Of a DNA stretch of 64,000 nt, positions 1 through 13,988 are shown one piece after another. The position numbers were made by a program, and so were the translations under genes. The stretch lies in contig OZ020248.1 in the NCBI GenBank assembly GCA_963971285.1, forward strand, positions 9,858,001 through 9,922,000. The letters are read 5' to 3'. The DNA is from Astropecten irregularis. Its lineage: Eukaryota; Echinodermata; Asteroidea; Paxillosida; Astropectinidae. Under the pieces are notes generated by a model that made no database searches, was not told the DNA's origin, and saw only the letters and a list, made by a program, of their open reading frames with translations. Each line of letters opens with the position of its first letter. Position 1 is the stretch's first letter.

Positions 1-1191
1 TTCATACTTTAGAACAAGGGATGTTGTGTAAAATAATTATGTATTTTTACACAAAAAATTATTATACACGTACTTATAGTTTTGAATATTTGCCCGCGTA
101 ACAAGTTGGGAGATGGGGCACGGAAGAAACTTTGCTTTCAAAACATTATCAAGGCAAAGAGTCAAGATTCGCTCCGATCCCGCCCACCACTTTAAACTGG
201 AGAGTCTAGCCTAGACCATGGAGCTATTAAACATGAGATAGCTAGCTCCATGCCTAGACCAACCAAAAAGGGTGGTGCCACAAAATGGTCAAAGGAGATC
301 ATTGTTTATCTCAATTACCCATTAAAGAATTCCAATCGTGACACAATTTGAGTTGCCTTGAATAAATTGGCAGCCGGAGCCGACGATCAGTCTGAGCACG
401 GTCTGAGCGTCCATGGTCTGAGCGTTACTATCCGCCGAAAGGGTGACCACCAGTGTGCGCTTGGTATTAAATATTTCACGTATAATCTATTTAGTTTTGC
501 TTAATAAATTAACTTCATGTATATTGTTACTGATGATTCTTATACTCATCTATTCTGTGATTTAAGATTTTCAACTTGGTAATGTTTGTAAGAGCAATAA
601 AACAAAATGGTGATTTACATATTGGAACACAACGCATTATTTGTTTCGGAGTCTTTCTTATTTCCACAGTCCATATCATTATAATTAGTGAAATAAAACA
701 ACATGCGAACCATTAAAACTAAATCGTCCTTCCACTGGAGAAGTTATCCATGTTATAGCTCCATGATATAAAAAAATATGTAGGGCCTATATATACATGT
801 ACATGTATATCAACGAGTTTTTCTTCATGAAAGGTGTAATTGGCACTGACCCCAAAAAACAAAATAATCAGCGCCGAAATTCTGCTGGAGACTGACAACA
901 TATAACCTATCCTATAACTTATAGGCCTACTATAAAACTGCGTCCTAGCTTTGTGGTATTTATTATGTACATAATTCAAGCTCGGACTGGGCTAGGCCCA
1001 ATCCACTCGTTTAGAAAAAGCTCCAATCTTGGGGGTAATGGTCCACTCTGGACCTAAACGAAGATTTTATGTCTATTGACAGTGATAGAGATTGTAAGTC
1101 AATGGAAGCCCGCCCCCATCGTTCGGTACTGGTCAGTTCTCTTCGCAACGACCTTTGTCCGTTTGTGAATGAACGTTCGTCCTGTGTGTGA
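1..1191. other. Intergenic, no gene recognised
   Basis: AT-rich DNA with stop codons in all frames. It contains scattered AGGCCTA-type words and a short ACATGT run near 790-812. I found no splice-compatible coding segment and no RNA gene. Confidence 0.5.
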
Positions 1192-1625
1192 GTGACCTTT
1201 TATGAGTTTTTCAACGTACGTGTGTGTAATAGCTATCGCCTGAATTTCACTTCGTCCTTATTGTGTGCATTCGTCCTCTTCTGGTTTTGCTCGTGTTCTG
1301 TTTTTGTACTGTCTTTCTTTAAAGCGGTCCTCTTGTTGTTTTGTCCTTTGTTTGATTTTGGTTTTTGTCTTTTTGTACATTTTTGTCCTCTTGTCATTTT
1401 GTACTTTGTTTGATTTTGGTTTTGTCTTTTTGTAAATTTCTGTCTTCTTGTCATTTTGTCCTTTGCTTGATTTTGGTTTTGTCTTTTTGTAAATAGGCCT
1501 ATGTCCTCTTGTCGTTTTGTCATTTGTTCGACTTCGATTTTGTCTTCTTGTGAAGTTTTGTCCTTTGGTTTACATTTTCTCTTTTCGTAAATCTGTTCGT
1601 TTGTTAATTTGTCCTTTCTTTAAAT
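1192..1625. repeat. Pyrimidine-rich degenerate minisatellite
   Basis: One strand is almost only T, C and G. It is built from repeated blocks such as TTTGTCCTTTGTTTGATTTT and GTCTTTTTGTA, with a period of roughly 55-65 bases repeated several times and decaying at both edges. Because A is rare on this strand, both strands show open frames of 70-96 codons. These are a composition effect and not genes. Confidence 0.7.
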
Positions 1626-2261
1626 AAAATAAGGTCTTTAGATGGGTTTTTTGTCCTTCTTAATTTTTTTTTAATTTTGGCCCTTTTGGCCGCCCATAGG
1701 AAAACACCTTTTCTTTGCACGCGACGCACGTACATAAATTCTGTTGTATATTCTGTACTGTACAGTCGTGTATTCTACTGCATGGCCACTGCACCGATGA
1801 CTTGTCACAAATGTTATTTGGCCTTAGTCGTGTCTGTACTGTGTGTATACGTGTAGTATAAATAAAAACATTGCATCACGCGGGCGTGTTCATGCATCAT
1901 GCATGATTCTTGGAAAATCGTTCGCGGTTAATATGGAAGTAATATGAATGACAATGGAACCACGGGCGTGGATACCAGTATACAAATATAATAGAGTTAT
2001 TGTGTAAATAAGATATGTGACAACTTCCAATCGCCGGCATATGTATATGGAGGTATGGGAACTATTGGCCTATAACCATAGAGCTATAGGAAATGGCCTA
2101 ACCAATGATATAACCATGTAACACGTACAATACCAGAATCAGAATATCGAATTATAACTAATACTTTGTAATAGCCCGTCTCGACAATAATTGTTGAAAT
2201 CAATGGGTTGTCAAACATGATTGCAAAATGATGCTTCTCTTTTCAAGGTATATGTATATAT

Positions 2262-2652
2262 ATGATACATGATTGGTATAAAGGTCACAGAACAGCACTC
2301 ATACTTTGTTTGATCATTTGACCAAACCTATCAAACTGATGTGGCCTACAATACATGAAATAATAAACCTGTGAAAATTTGAGCTCAATCGGACATCTGA
2401 GTCACGAGAAAACAGAGTCAGCCCAACTTTATTTTTTCTAATGAAACATAGAATTGAATGGTTTTGATCTTATACCCTGAGATCAAAACTGTTTTCGGTA
2501 GCCTAATCCTTTGTTTTAATAATGTTTAGATAAATTACATCATTTCACTTTTCAGGTGGAAATATTTCAACACTTTGTTTCTACCAGCGCCATTCTGAAA
2601 ATCTGTGAGCATTTTTGTTTGGGTATGTTATCAATCCTGTACTATACATTTA
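2262..2652. mobile_element. MITE family B copy
   Basis: It starts with a diverged form of the family end (TACATGATTGGTA) and closes with a terminus ending in TTAA at 2649-2652. The interior carries family hallmarks: GAGCTCAATCGGACATCTGA, GAGTCACGAGAAAA and GATCAAAACTG. Other copies of this non-coding family lie at 7776, 38073 and 58118. Confidence 0.65.
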
Positions 2653-3261
2653 AGTAGGTCGCGCCTTTAGCTTTGTACGGACACTCGACAGAAAGTTGGT
2701 GTGGAGTTTCGACAAAAACACACTGCGTGAACGTGTGGTATACACAAACAATAATAACCTCTGCCTCATGATAGCGTTTGTTTTGTTGGTTTGTCAAGGT
2801 TTTCCCCGCTTCCTTGTTTCACTTCGTCCGGCCGGAACTCAGTCAGAATCACATCCCTTCGGTGTACATGTACATGTAGTTGAATGTTTTATTTCCAGAT
2901 AACAACTTGTCTGTATGTTGACTATTAGGTGTGGTGTCTATTTGTTCTTCCTTTTCAATGGCTGTGTTAGTATAGCCTATTACTATTGAGTTGACTTTGT
3001 CACACAAATTGCTAGGACAAAGCCCGTGGAACTTGCACTGCGCAGGTATAATTACTAATAGGCCTATTATAAGGTGAACCTCGAGATATTAATAAATATA
3101 GGCCTACTTTATCGAAAGATTATTTTTTTTGTACTCAGGGCCAACATAATAAGCTCATTTCCTGTTGCCAACTAAAGAAACAATTGCATGTTCAACACCG
3201 TGAGGAAACGCCTGCCATAGAGACAACGTATCACTATACAAATGGGATGTCTTTATCTACT

Positions 3262-3616
3262 TATATCTCTACTTTGGTAGCATAAAAAACGAAACAGAAA
3301 TCTTTCCGGTTTATCTATAACTTACAGTGTATAAAGATGGTGATGGTAGAAACATAACGTTAAAATATTTCTGCCTGAAATGCTGTATTTATCAAGAAAA
3401 GAGTAAAACCATTGACCAAAAGCAGTTTTGATCATTTAAAAATTAAAAATAACGATGAAAAGATTGTTAGAATATATACGATGTAGGCGTTTTTCACTGT
3501 TTTCTTAAAAAGCTGGCACCGTATGGGACTGAAAATCTGACAGTTGACTGTTACTGTATATCTTCCTTGATATTGCAATGTCCACGAATCTGCATTTCTT
3601 TGACAAAAATAGCGAA
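3262..3616. mobile_element. MITE family A copy (diverged)
   Basis: It shows the family A order: ACTTTGGTAGCATA start, CTATAACTTACAG, GATGGTGATGGTAGAAACAT, GTTTTTCACTGTTTTCT, GACTGTTACTGTAT, and a TTTCTTTGACAAAAA end. The outer TTAA ends are eroded. No coding potential. Confidence 0.65.
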
Positions 3617-3639
3617 ACTACCCGACTCAATTGTTCGTA

Positions 3640-3845
3640 TAAAACAATGATTTTTGATACACAGTAGATCAAAAATGTTTTTGGTGTTTGATTTTAATTT
3701 GTGGATAAATATATTTCGGGCGGAAATATTTTAACGATATGTTTCTACCAGCACCATCTCCATACCCTGAAAGTTATACGTAAATATGCGCACATGTTCT
3801 GTTATGGTTTGTTACCAATGTTGTATATACATGCCCTTCAATGGA
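3640..3845. mobile_element. MITE family B fragment
   Basis: It is a right-half fragment with GATCAAAAATG, GTTTCTACCAGCACCATCT, CCCTGAAAGTTATACGTAAA, GGTTTGTTACCAATG and a degraded terminus. It follows the family A copy directly. Confidence 0.55.
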
Positions 3846-4227
3846 GACATGGCGTCTGAATCGAATAAAATCAGCGATATCTTTCCTGGCATATTATGAG
3901 CAAAAAAATAAATATCATACTGTGTTTTATATTGGAATAATAGGTACAGCTCTTGTGCAACTACCAGTATATAAATAATTTTATACAAGGTTTCTATTTT
4001 GGGCTGCTCAATTCTTGATTTGCATCACTAACGGATACGTTACGTCATTGCAGCCGATAGGAGTAAAATATTATGGGTTTAAACAGTTTCGTTTATCATA
4101 CGTGAATTGGTAATGCGCTGTAAGATTGTCAAACTATACCGGCCAGATTATTATTTCAGTATTAATGAGCTTCAGAAATTATTCGCCGTTTATTTTGAAA
4201 AGATAATAATAGCGAACATTTAATAAT

Positions 4228-4609
4228 TTAAAGGTAATATCATACTAATTGGTTTTATCAAACAAATACAGATTTGATGGGCAAGATTATCAAGACAGAT
4301 AATGCAGTAGTCATCTGTGAAAATTTCAGTCCCATACATTATATTTTCTGCCCACCTTTTTGGAAAACAGTGAAAAACAGCCACAGTATTTCTTAAATCA
4401 TTTCACCGTTATATTTTTTATCCTTAAAAGATCAAAATTGTTTTTGGTCAATGGTTTTACTCTTTTTTTGATAAAATACAACATTTCAGGCAGAAAAATT
4501 TTAACGATTATGTTTATACCATCACCATCTTTATACCCTGTAAGTTATAGGTAAATCTGTGAAGATTTATATTTCGGTATGCTACCAAAGAATGATACTA
4601 TACCTTTAA
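4228..4609. mobile_element. MITE family A copy with TTAA ends
   Basis: It is bounded by TTAA at both ends. The left arm is AAGGTAATATCATACT and the right arm is AGAATGATACTATACCTTTAA, i.e. imperfect terminal inverted repeats. It lies inverted relative to the copy at 3262. The TTAA target is the signature of piggyBac-type transposition, but no transposase is encoded. Confidence 0.75.
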
Positions 4610-7600
4610 CTGCATTATGCAGTATAATTTTTCCCAAAACCTGACGCTGGCATAACCCAGAAAGGTTGCAAATAAGCGGGGTCATCGATTCATCTTTTGG
4701 GAAAGGGTCAATGTACAGAATAAACATACCGCGGGGATTGTCCATGCACTTTATCATATTATGCTAAATTGTGAACTTCGGTTAAAGCAAGACTCAGCCT
4801 ACCAGGGCCCATAATACCCCAGGATTTGCACAGCGATAACGAGATAGGGCACTGAACAAACGATAATAAATTAATTATAAAGAGCCAACTGTATTTTTTA
4901 CTTCACCAGTTCAAACGCGAACATTACTTTAATTCTCACATTTTTTTTATCATCATCATATTCATAATAATAACAATTATGTACATTTTGTTTGTTTAAA
5001 GTTTGCCTACAGTACCGCTACCAGATACAAGAATTGACTATTACAGTCACTTTATTTACCAATTTAATACAGCGCATAATGGAAGTTCAACAATTTCTCG
5101 TAAAATACAAAATAAAAATGATTTGTGAGAAATCACTATACCGTGACAAAAGAGGCATGTGCAAATTATTATGATTGTTCTATTGAAGAGAACAAATGTA
5201 ATAGAACAATAAGGGTTTGTTAATTAATGGTTCCTGTTTAGTTTCAAAAGGCAATGTTTTAATTTTTTTCCAACGAAGGGTACAAACTGATTCTCAAAAT
5301 CTGTGTTACAAAACATATCGCACAATGCTATTTTTAATTACTGAGCTAATTTAAATATCTTCCCCATCATGTGATGAGAACTGCCCGAGCAATTAGGGGC
5401 ATATTTTGATCGAGTGTACAATCGGCCTTATTCAAGGTGCATCCATTTTGTCACTTTCCTTGTATACCCTTCGGAAAATATAACACAAATTCTTAAAAGG
5501 AAACGGGTACCAGACTATTTTGAACCCAAGCCTCGGTTTGATTGCACTGCTTCGAATGCAAGATGGATGCACCACGAAAAAGACTAATAGGGAGGCATAC
5601 GGTTCCACAAGAATTACAGTTCCGAGAATGGGTTCCAGGGCAGAACCCTTTGAAGGTTCTGATAAAAAAAAAACTCACATGGTTAAATATTTACAAAATT
5701 GACTCATTCATTATACAAAAAACTTGGTTTCTGTTACATTTCTGAACCATTTCATTATCAAATTTTAATAAGCACTTAGGGGCATGTTATTGGCATATAT
5801 TCTGATTGGTATAATGATTGGGTAATGATATAAATGACTAATGGGCAGTCCATATGGTGCGAGAAAAATGTGCATAGTCACGGCCGTTTACTTTTTTCAT
5901 TAAATTTGATACATAATTAATAATCAGCCTATTGATTAATTATTTACCCATCACCTGAATCACACAAACTGACAAAACATTTGATTTTTTCCCCTTTTTT
6001 TAACAAATACGGAGAAAAAAAATCAAACGGTCGATTTTGTGTATACATGTACTTTTAATAAAGTGTTTACACACAGTGTCATTACATGTAGGCCTACACA
6101 TTGAACCTTAACAATGTATTTACAAAAATATCGACATTTCATTAATTTTCATTTCAACTTTTTCAACCACACTGATACCATGCACATGTCGCCAGAGGTA
6201 GCTTTTGTTTGACCAAAAAAAGAGGAGTTTTATTATAAAACATTTAATATTTATACCAATTCACAATAATAGCCAATCTGTGTTATACCATACTATAGTA
6301 TTGAAGTTATCTTTTTCATAGCGTTCTAGATTCTGAAATGGCTGACTTGGCTTGTTTACTTCACGCTTTCGAACATGTGCCATGAGGCCTTGGGTAATAA
6401 TGTTACGTAATCACCAGGTACTTCATAATAACCGGGGGGCTTAAACCATCCGTAAAAAGCGTACAACTGTGTTTACCCATAGAGCTTCAAACAGATTACC
6501 ATACTGACCATCCCCTTACTGTAGCTTCCTTTGTTTCGCCTGTTTCATAGAGTTATGTCAAGGCAATGTTTATCGCAAACACAACCAGGTACCTCACAAC
6601 TCAAACAAATTCTCTAAAGTCACCCAATATTTTCATGTAAACAATTTCGGTAACATGTCATTTTCGGTAAAGTGTTGCCCAGTTTAGGGCATGCAACACA
6701 CTTGGGCAACACGACTTTGGGCCCTCTGTATACTAGCAACATTTGGCCAACATGTTACCGAGATGTTGCTGCGACTTGTTACCCAACTCGTTTTGCTCTG
6801 TGTACACTGACAACATTTTCAGCAACAACGTACCTGGGCAAAATGTTACCAAGATTGATACCGAAAATGTTGACTGTGTATGTACTGTTTTACAGCCATA
6901 TGAAGGCCATATGAAGTTGGTTGTGGACTTTTCGTATGTTATAACATTCCTAGCTCTATGGAAATAGCATACCCAATCATTGCCGAATAAGGATGAAGTA
7001 CACCCCCTAAAAAAAAAATCCATTTAAGATTTGTGAACGCAAATCGTATACTAATAAGTGAGTTAATCAATTCACGCATGGTGGACAGAAACACATGATT
7101 CAAGCAAGTTCATTCAAGAAAGTACAACTGTTTTGCACAACATAATGCAGAAAAGAGAAAATTCAGAGAGCGAGTAAAAAGCTGTGTAGTGCCACAAGTC
7201 ACGTTTTTCTTTCTTCTTCTTTTTTAAATAGAAAGTTCATGTCAATCACCTATTTTGTTTCCATTCAAAATGCATATAAATATCACAAAACTAACATGAG
7301 AGAAATTTCATCCATAATCAGTGAATTGTACGACATATTTCTGTTGTTTAATTTCAACTGCTGAAATCAAAATCAGGTAACATAAAGTTAAGTGGATTAT
7401 GTTTTTTGGGGGATATTACGACATTTTAGAGAGAAATATTTTACATGAATATTGGTATTAATATCAACTTTACAAACATTGTTCATACAGAAACGAAAAA
7501 AACTTGTTTACATTTTGTCATGTGCCACACCTTGAATAAATAATGTGTGCAAACATTCGCTTCTATTTCCTAAAAGAAATTCTCTCTCTTTTTGTTTTTA

Positions 7601-7775
7601 AATTTAAATTTAAAGTACATGTACCATTCAAAGTGTCTTTAAAAATGTATCATTCAACCACATAAAAAGAAGATTTCCAGTCTTTGGAAATACATGTAAA
7701 CATGTAAGACATGAACATATTTTTAAGGAGAGCAGCCTTAATAAGGAGACTAGTAAAATAAATGCATGTTGTGAC
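4610..7775. other. Intergenic, no gene recognised
   Basis: AT-rich DNA without a supportable gene. At about 5441-5570 lies one copy of a repeat (CCAAGCCTCGGTTTGATTGC) that recurs inverted at about 59205-59325. At 6590-6870 is GTTAC/GGCAAC-rich sequence that may be an old foldback repeat. Confidence 0.45.
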
Positions 7776-8130
7776 TTAAAGGTACAGTACAGGATTGGTA
7801 ACCAAAACAGAAAATGTTCACATATTTTCAAACTTTCAGAATATGAAGGTGGTGCTGGTAGAAACATAGCATTAAAATATTTCCACATGAAATGCTGTAT
7901 TTATCCAGAAATGAGTAACACAAAGACCGAAAACAATTTTGATCTTGGGGTAAGATCAAAACCATTCTTCATGTTTATAAGACAAATTGAGTTTGTTTTC
8001 GCTATTTTCTCATGACTCAGATGTCTCATTGAGCTCAAATTTTCACAGGTTTATCATTCCATGCACATGCCAGATCAGACAAACTGTGAGTGGTTTTGTG
8101 ACCTTTACCAATCATGCATTATACCTTTAA
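7776..8130. mobile_element. MITE family B copy, near complete
   Basis: It has TTAA at both ends (7776-7779 and 8127-8130). The left arm reads AGGTACAGTACAGGATTGG and the right arm CCAATCATGCATTATACCT. The central part has GATCTTGGGGTAAGATC and the CTCATGACTCAGATGTC block. It is the most complete family B reference copy in the first 10 kb. Confidence 0.75.
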
Positions 8131-11100
8131 ATCAGGGGGCTCAGCTCTGGGGTCAACTGAAAACAAAATTCAATTTATACTATAATTCTGAGGTAAAAAA
8201 AAAAAGGCCACAGTCTATTTGCAACACACACACAATGCTTAATTGCACAAAGTAATCTAATTAAAAAAGAAAAGAATGAAAATCCCAAAACTACTAGCAT
8301 CCCGTTTCAAGCTTGATTAATAATTCTAAGCTACATGCCTCCCAACATTAAACTTAGCATTCATTAAAAAAAAATGTGTTCATTATGGTAAAAGCGAATG
8401 TTGTTTGTGTGACAAAGCACTATATAGATGAAATGGTTGGCTAGGTCAGCCTAGTTGAGCTTGACTTTGAAGCATCTCTCATGGATTATACAACAGAATT
8501 AACAGATGACCAAAAAATGTACAAAATTTCACAATGTGCAGTACACAATTTAATTTGGGTCAACACTTTTTTTCAAATATTGATAATTACTTATTACAAA
8601 ATAAAAAAAAAGAACTACCACTGTTATTATAAATTAGCAACTGTAGACAACAAAAACAGTAAAAAATTGATTTTAAAGTCATGAGCCTACAAAAGTTTCC
8701 ATATTTCTTTAAGGGGGGGGGGGGGGATACCGAGTTACCGACAATCCGACATACATAATTAAGCATTAAGTAATGCTGAAGTCAAAAATAAACTGAAGAT
8801 GTACTACAATGAGTTCTTAAAGTGCAAAATTGTGTTATAAATACACACACGTTTCCATGTTAACTAGCTATGTTTTTTGTTGTTTTTGTGCCCAATCTGC
8901 AGACATAACAATTTTGTTATTTTTGTGTCTGTCTCTTCATACAGGCAATCTGGGTTGGGTTTTGGTTTTTAAAGTGGGGTAGAGATAAAAGTCCAAAGGT
9001 TTCAAAAAGCAAGAATTTGCTAGTCTAGTAAAGCAGACATAGCGGCCGTCCCGTTTCTTCTTCATACACATGAACTGAGAATTCTGCTATAAAGAACATT
9101 TTAGTGGCTTTTAGGTCAAGAAATTCTATCATTCACACTTTGTTTGACCAAAAATTTCAGCGAGATCATCAACTGTGTGGGCCTAAAACACGACAAATGG
9201 TTAAAAAAAAAACAATGTCATGCTTGTGAGTTCTGTTTTTTTTTTCTAAAAGGCTTTTTTATGCACAGTGATAATTTTGCAGCTTGTCTCTTTTTTCTTT
9301 GTTTGCATTTCAGGACAAAATATGTTACAAAACTGAAGGTTTCTTTCATATCATCTGTAGCATGTTAAGTTAAATGTAAATCCCTGAACATTTGAAATTT
9401 GTTAATTTCATGTAAATTGTAATAGTAAATACCGAACGTTTTAAAATCCATGGAATATTTCCTTATACAGTACATGTAGTTATTATAGGCCTACTACAAC
9501 CAATACTTTAATATCCCACGCGTCATTTTACAACAATTATTCAACGAATGGTGGATTCAAATTCAATTCTGTTTTCCCATCATGGACATGCGGTTGGGAT
9601 TTTCAATGCACGAGCTCTCTCTATTCAGTCTAGACTGCTTGATCACTCAGCAGGCCAGTATTAGTCACTCAAATGCATGCACCGGGTGTGCAAACATGCA
9701 CAGGGCAGGTCAACTACACCATTTTCATTTCTTGGACAAAACAGTCTTTGGTTACATTTCCCCAACACAAAGGGGGAAAGACTGTACATGGGGGTTGACC
9801 TGTCTATGCACTGCATGAACTGCAAGTGTCACACAATAAGTAGCCTTTACACTGTATGGACTATGTACTGGTATACAGGGCACAAGATGCAATGACTGCT
9901 ATATGCAGATAAGGCTTACCCCACTGTGTACATGCACAAGCAGCAGCACACATGTACATGTACATGAACATAGTACACTACATGTACACCGTACTGTACA
10001 CAATACACATAACACATACATGAGACTTAGTCATGAAAATATGTGGGCATGAAAGGTCACAGCTTAATGTTAAAGGGGCAGTGCATGTTCAAAACAGCAT
10101 CTCAAATCTCATCACTCAGACATGTGGTTAAGTAACCTTGTTTCTAAAAACCCAACACAATTATGGAATATTATTTCTTTGTATTTTAGAAACGAAAGTG
10201 GCATATTAGTTGTAAGCAAGCCTATAAACTCTCAACAGAAAAATATGAATTTTGTCTGTAGTCTGTACTATGAGACGCCTTCCTGTTCCTGTTTGGATTT
10301 GTTTTTATAAAACCGACAAAAACCATGAAAGTGCATTGTAAATTTAAAGAATTGGTGCTTGTAGCTAGTCCTACAGCTTATAATACATTGGCAAAAGCCA
10401 CGGAAAGAAACAAATTTGGATGTTAATATTTAATCCTCTCCTTAGGTCCGTACTTTAGTGTCTAACTCATAACACAATGGTAGTAGTAAATTAATTTCAC
10501 TGAATTAAAAATCTTAGGCAGGAACACAAGACAACTTCACCAATCATCTGTAGTGCTTTCCTTCACAGTTGGTACTTTAGTTTTTTTTTCTTCTAGACTC
10601 AATAATACAAGATTTTTACAACACAAAAAAAAATTTGTACTGGTACAAAAATTCAACAAAACTCGTACAAAAAAATTGTTTACATCTTACAAGGTTTTGG
10701 GAGCAAATGTAACGTCAAAGACAGCTTCTCAATGATAATATCTTAAAACATTTTTAAGTTAAGGGTCGTTATTTTAAGCAAAAAATACAGAATGACATAA
10801 ATTCCTTTCTCGCTTTACAAACTCATGGCTGCACTGCAAGCCACTTACTTAATATTAAATCGTAACATTGAAATTTTTCTTTATAAATAAAGAGCCTACG
10901 TCTGCAAGTCATATACGAACATTCCAAAATTCTCTGGGACTACAAGGGGAACATGATGTTTTCTAGATAAAAAAGAAAGGAAAAAGGACCCCCCCCAAAA
11001 AAACCCAAAATAAACAACCTCACATGAAGCAGGCTTTCCGAGGTCCGAGGATTTGGTAATCCACCTCTTCTTGTGTGTCAATTGCTGACATCGCCGCTTC

Positions 11101-11180
11101 TGGAGTACGTTTACGTGTATAAATCCAATTCCTTCATTGGCATAACAACTGCAGCTGCACATTTTTCAACTCAAAGACAA
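8131..11180. other. Intergenic, no gene recognised
   Basis: AT-rich DNA with a G-run at about 8704-8727 and ACATGT/GTACAT-rich low-complexity sequence at about 9940-10020. I see no exon with credible splice sites. The right part may include 3' flank or UTR of the UBALD gene on the - strand. Confidence 0.4.
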
Positions 11181-11186
11181 TTTATT
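11181..11186 (-). terminator. Candidate UBALD polyadenylation signal
   Basis: TTTATT on + reads AATAAA on -. It lies about 215 bases downstream of the UBALD stop codon. This is a short and common word, so transcript 3' end data would be needed to confirm it. Confidence 0.35.
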
Positions 11187-11399
11187 TTTTCATTCTTCGT
11201 TTTCCATGATCATCCGTGCACGTGTTGTCATTCGTTTCGAAAAAAAAAAAGAGACAGAAATTTCTTCCAGTGCGATGATACTTGGTTGAAGTCACCGTGT
11301 GATGCAATCCGAAGTCCCCCAGAGTTCCCCATTCCTCCTGTGCCCCAGCCCAGCCCCCACGAGACATTGTCCAGTTTTTTACTTCGGAGGGAGCCATTT

Positions 11400-12310
<911 letters not shown>

Positions 12311-12382
12311 TTATTACCGCCGACGAGAACGACAACAACCCGAGATGAAAATACACCCACTGCGGCGCGGTTTATTGACACA

Positions 12383-12487
12383 TGACGTCAGAGCCAGGAG
12401 CCCCATTGCCGCCCTCTGATTGGTCCATACGCGGCATGACGTGGATCGCCCCATGTTTTCGAGGGGGAGGTCTTGTTTATTGATTGG
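12383..12487. promoter_or_regulatory. UBALD upstream region: CRE and CCAAT boxes
   Basis: A perfect cAMP-response element TGACGTCA lies at 12383-12390, about 95 bases upstream of the UBALD start codon. ATTGG words (CCAAT on -) lie at 12419-12423 and 12483-12487, and a second half site (TGACG) follows near 12438. Spacing fits a CCAAT/CRE promoter for the - strand gene. It could also influence the divergent MGRN1 gene. Binding is inferred. Confidence 0.5.
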
Positions 12488-12489
12488 AT

Positions 12490-13988
12490 CCTGTGTTTTG
12501 TTATGATTTTTGTTTGGGAATTTGGCCACGAGATATAAAATCAACGTTTCTTCCATTGACCACAATCAAAATTATGATAATCAATTCAGCGATTATTTTG
12601 TCCAAATAACAACAAAAACAGTATCAACAAACAGTGGATGCTTGTATTTATCATGGCCTAGCCATCATTTGACACAATTGTTTCATTGAATTGATTGCGC
12701 AACAGTAATTTTTAGAAAAAAAGATGAAAATTACAAAAAATTGTGGGAAAAGTCATCTTAATTGTGAATAACGTAATTATTTTCTAATCAGACCAGACAG
12801 GTTTGCGTTTGTAAACAATTTTTTTTTTTCATCTTGGCAGCGTGACGAGTTGCTTCGCAGATGAAATTGGCACCCTGCCAAATGGCATAGAAACCAGGGC
12901 ATTTTCTGGTTATTATTGACGGACCAACATTTTATAACAGGTATTAAAGGGGTCAGTATTTTATTCAAGAGGAAGTAATGGAAATTACCCTGAACGAAGA
13001 AATAAATCGTATTATTTGAATTAACTCAATATTTACGTTGCTAATTTGTTGCACGTGGTTTACTTCATTGTGTTTTTTTATTTATTCATAATGGTTTTAT
13101 TTTTAAAGGTACTATCATAGGAATCATACTTTGTTTTTTGTCCAAAAAAATACAAACCCATGGGCAAAAATATCAGTCATCTGTGAAATGTTCCGTCCCA
13201 TACGGTGCCCACTTTTTGAAAAAAAAACACAGTGAAATACGACAAAGTATTTTTAAAAATTCACCAATATTTTTAATCTTAAAAAGATCCAAATCGTATT
13301 TCTGAATAGATATACATGTACAGCCTTTCAAGCAGAAAGGCCATCTTTATACTGTTAGCCAGGTAAATCTATGAAGATTTCTGTTTCGGTAGGGCATGTT
13401 GTATGATACCTTTAAAGACTTCCATCAAACCATTAAAAAACATCTGAAAACACAAACAACTCTAGGGCCCCTTAAAGCAACACAAACACATAAACGGAGA
13501 AAACAAGAGAAACTAAGAACGGTCACCGAAAATATACAGGATTTACAACAATTTGAAAACAATTTAATAATTGGATAGACGGCAAAATGTCACTGATAAA
13601 TTTAGTCTTAATGCATGTATTATTTCCTCCAATGTGCCAGTCAATAAATAAAGCAAGACAGCAGTATTATGTGGATGGAGAAAAATCCCTCATTCTACCT
13701 CCGGCTTATTGATGATTGGGTAAACTCTTCTATTTTTCTAAGAAAGAAGAACTTATAAAAATAACTGTTATCGCATCGATTGTATCGTGTGGCCAACACA
13801 GAGTGCGCCCTCTTGCTAAAAGAAAAAGCCACTGCCAAAACCAACGACTGTTTCATGCAATCGCTGAAGTGGATCTTGGGATACGCCATTTTGTTCAGTT
13901 CCGTGTTGGAGTTTTGTGAGGTTGGCACTGAAATCAATTTGGAATTGAATGAAATTCCCGTAAGACGTGTGGATAAAACTACGTGAAA
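12490..13988. other. UBALD-MGRN1 divergent intergenic region
   Basis: This is the region between the two head-to-head genes. Apart from the MITE at 13103-13415 it is AT-rich unique-looking sequence. MGRN1 5' UTR is expected at its right end (about 13,700-13,988), but I could not fix a transcription start. Confidence 0.4.
13103..13415. mobile_element. MITE family A copy
   Basis: It is bounded by TTAA at 13103-13106 and 13412-13415. The arms are AAAGGTACTATCATAGGAAT and TTGTATGATACCTTTAA. The interior matches family A (CAGTCATCTGTGAAATG, GTCCCATACGGTGCCCAC). It lies between UBALD and MGRN1. Confidence 0.7.

Noticed and set aside
1192-1523. Opposed open frames with repeated Lys/Gln or Phe/Cys residues
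   Set aside because: They are a by-product of a pyrimidine-rich minisatellite that lacks stop codons on both strands.
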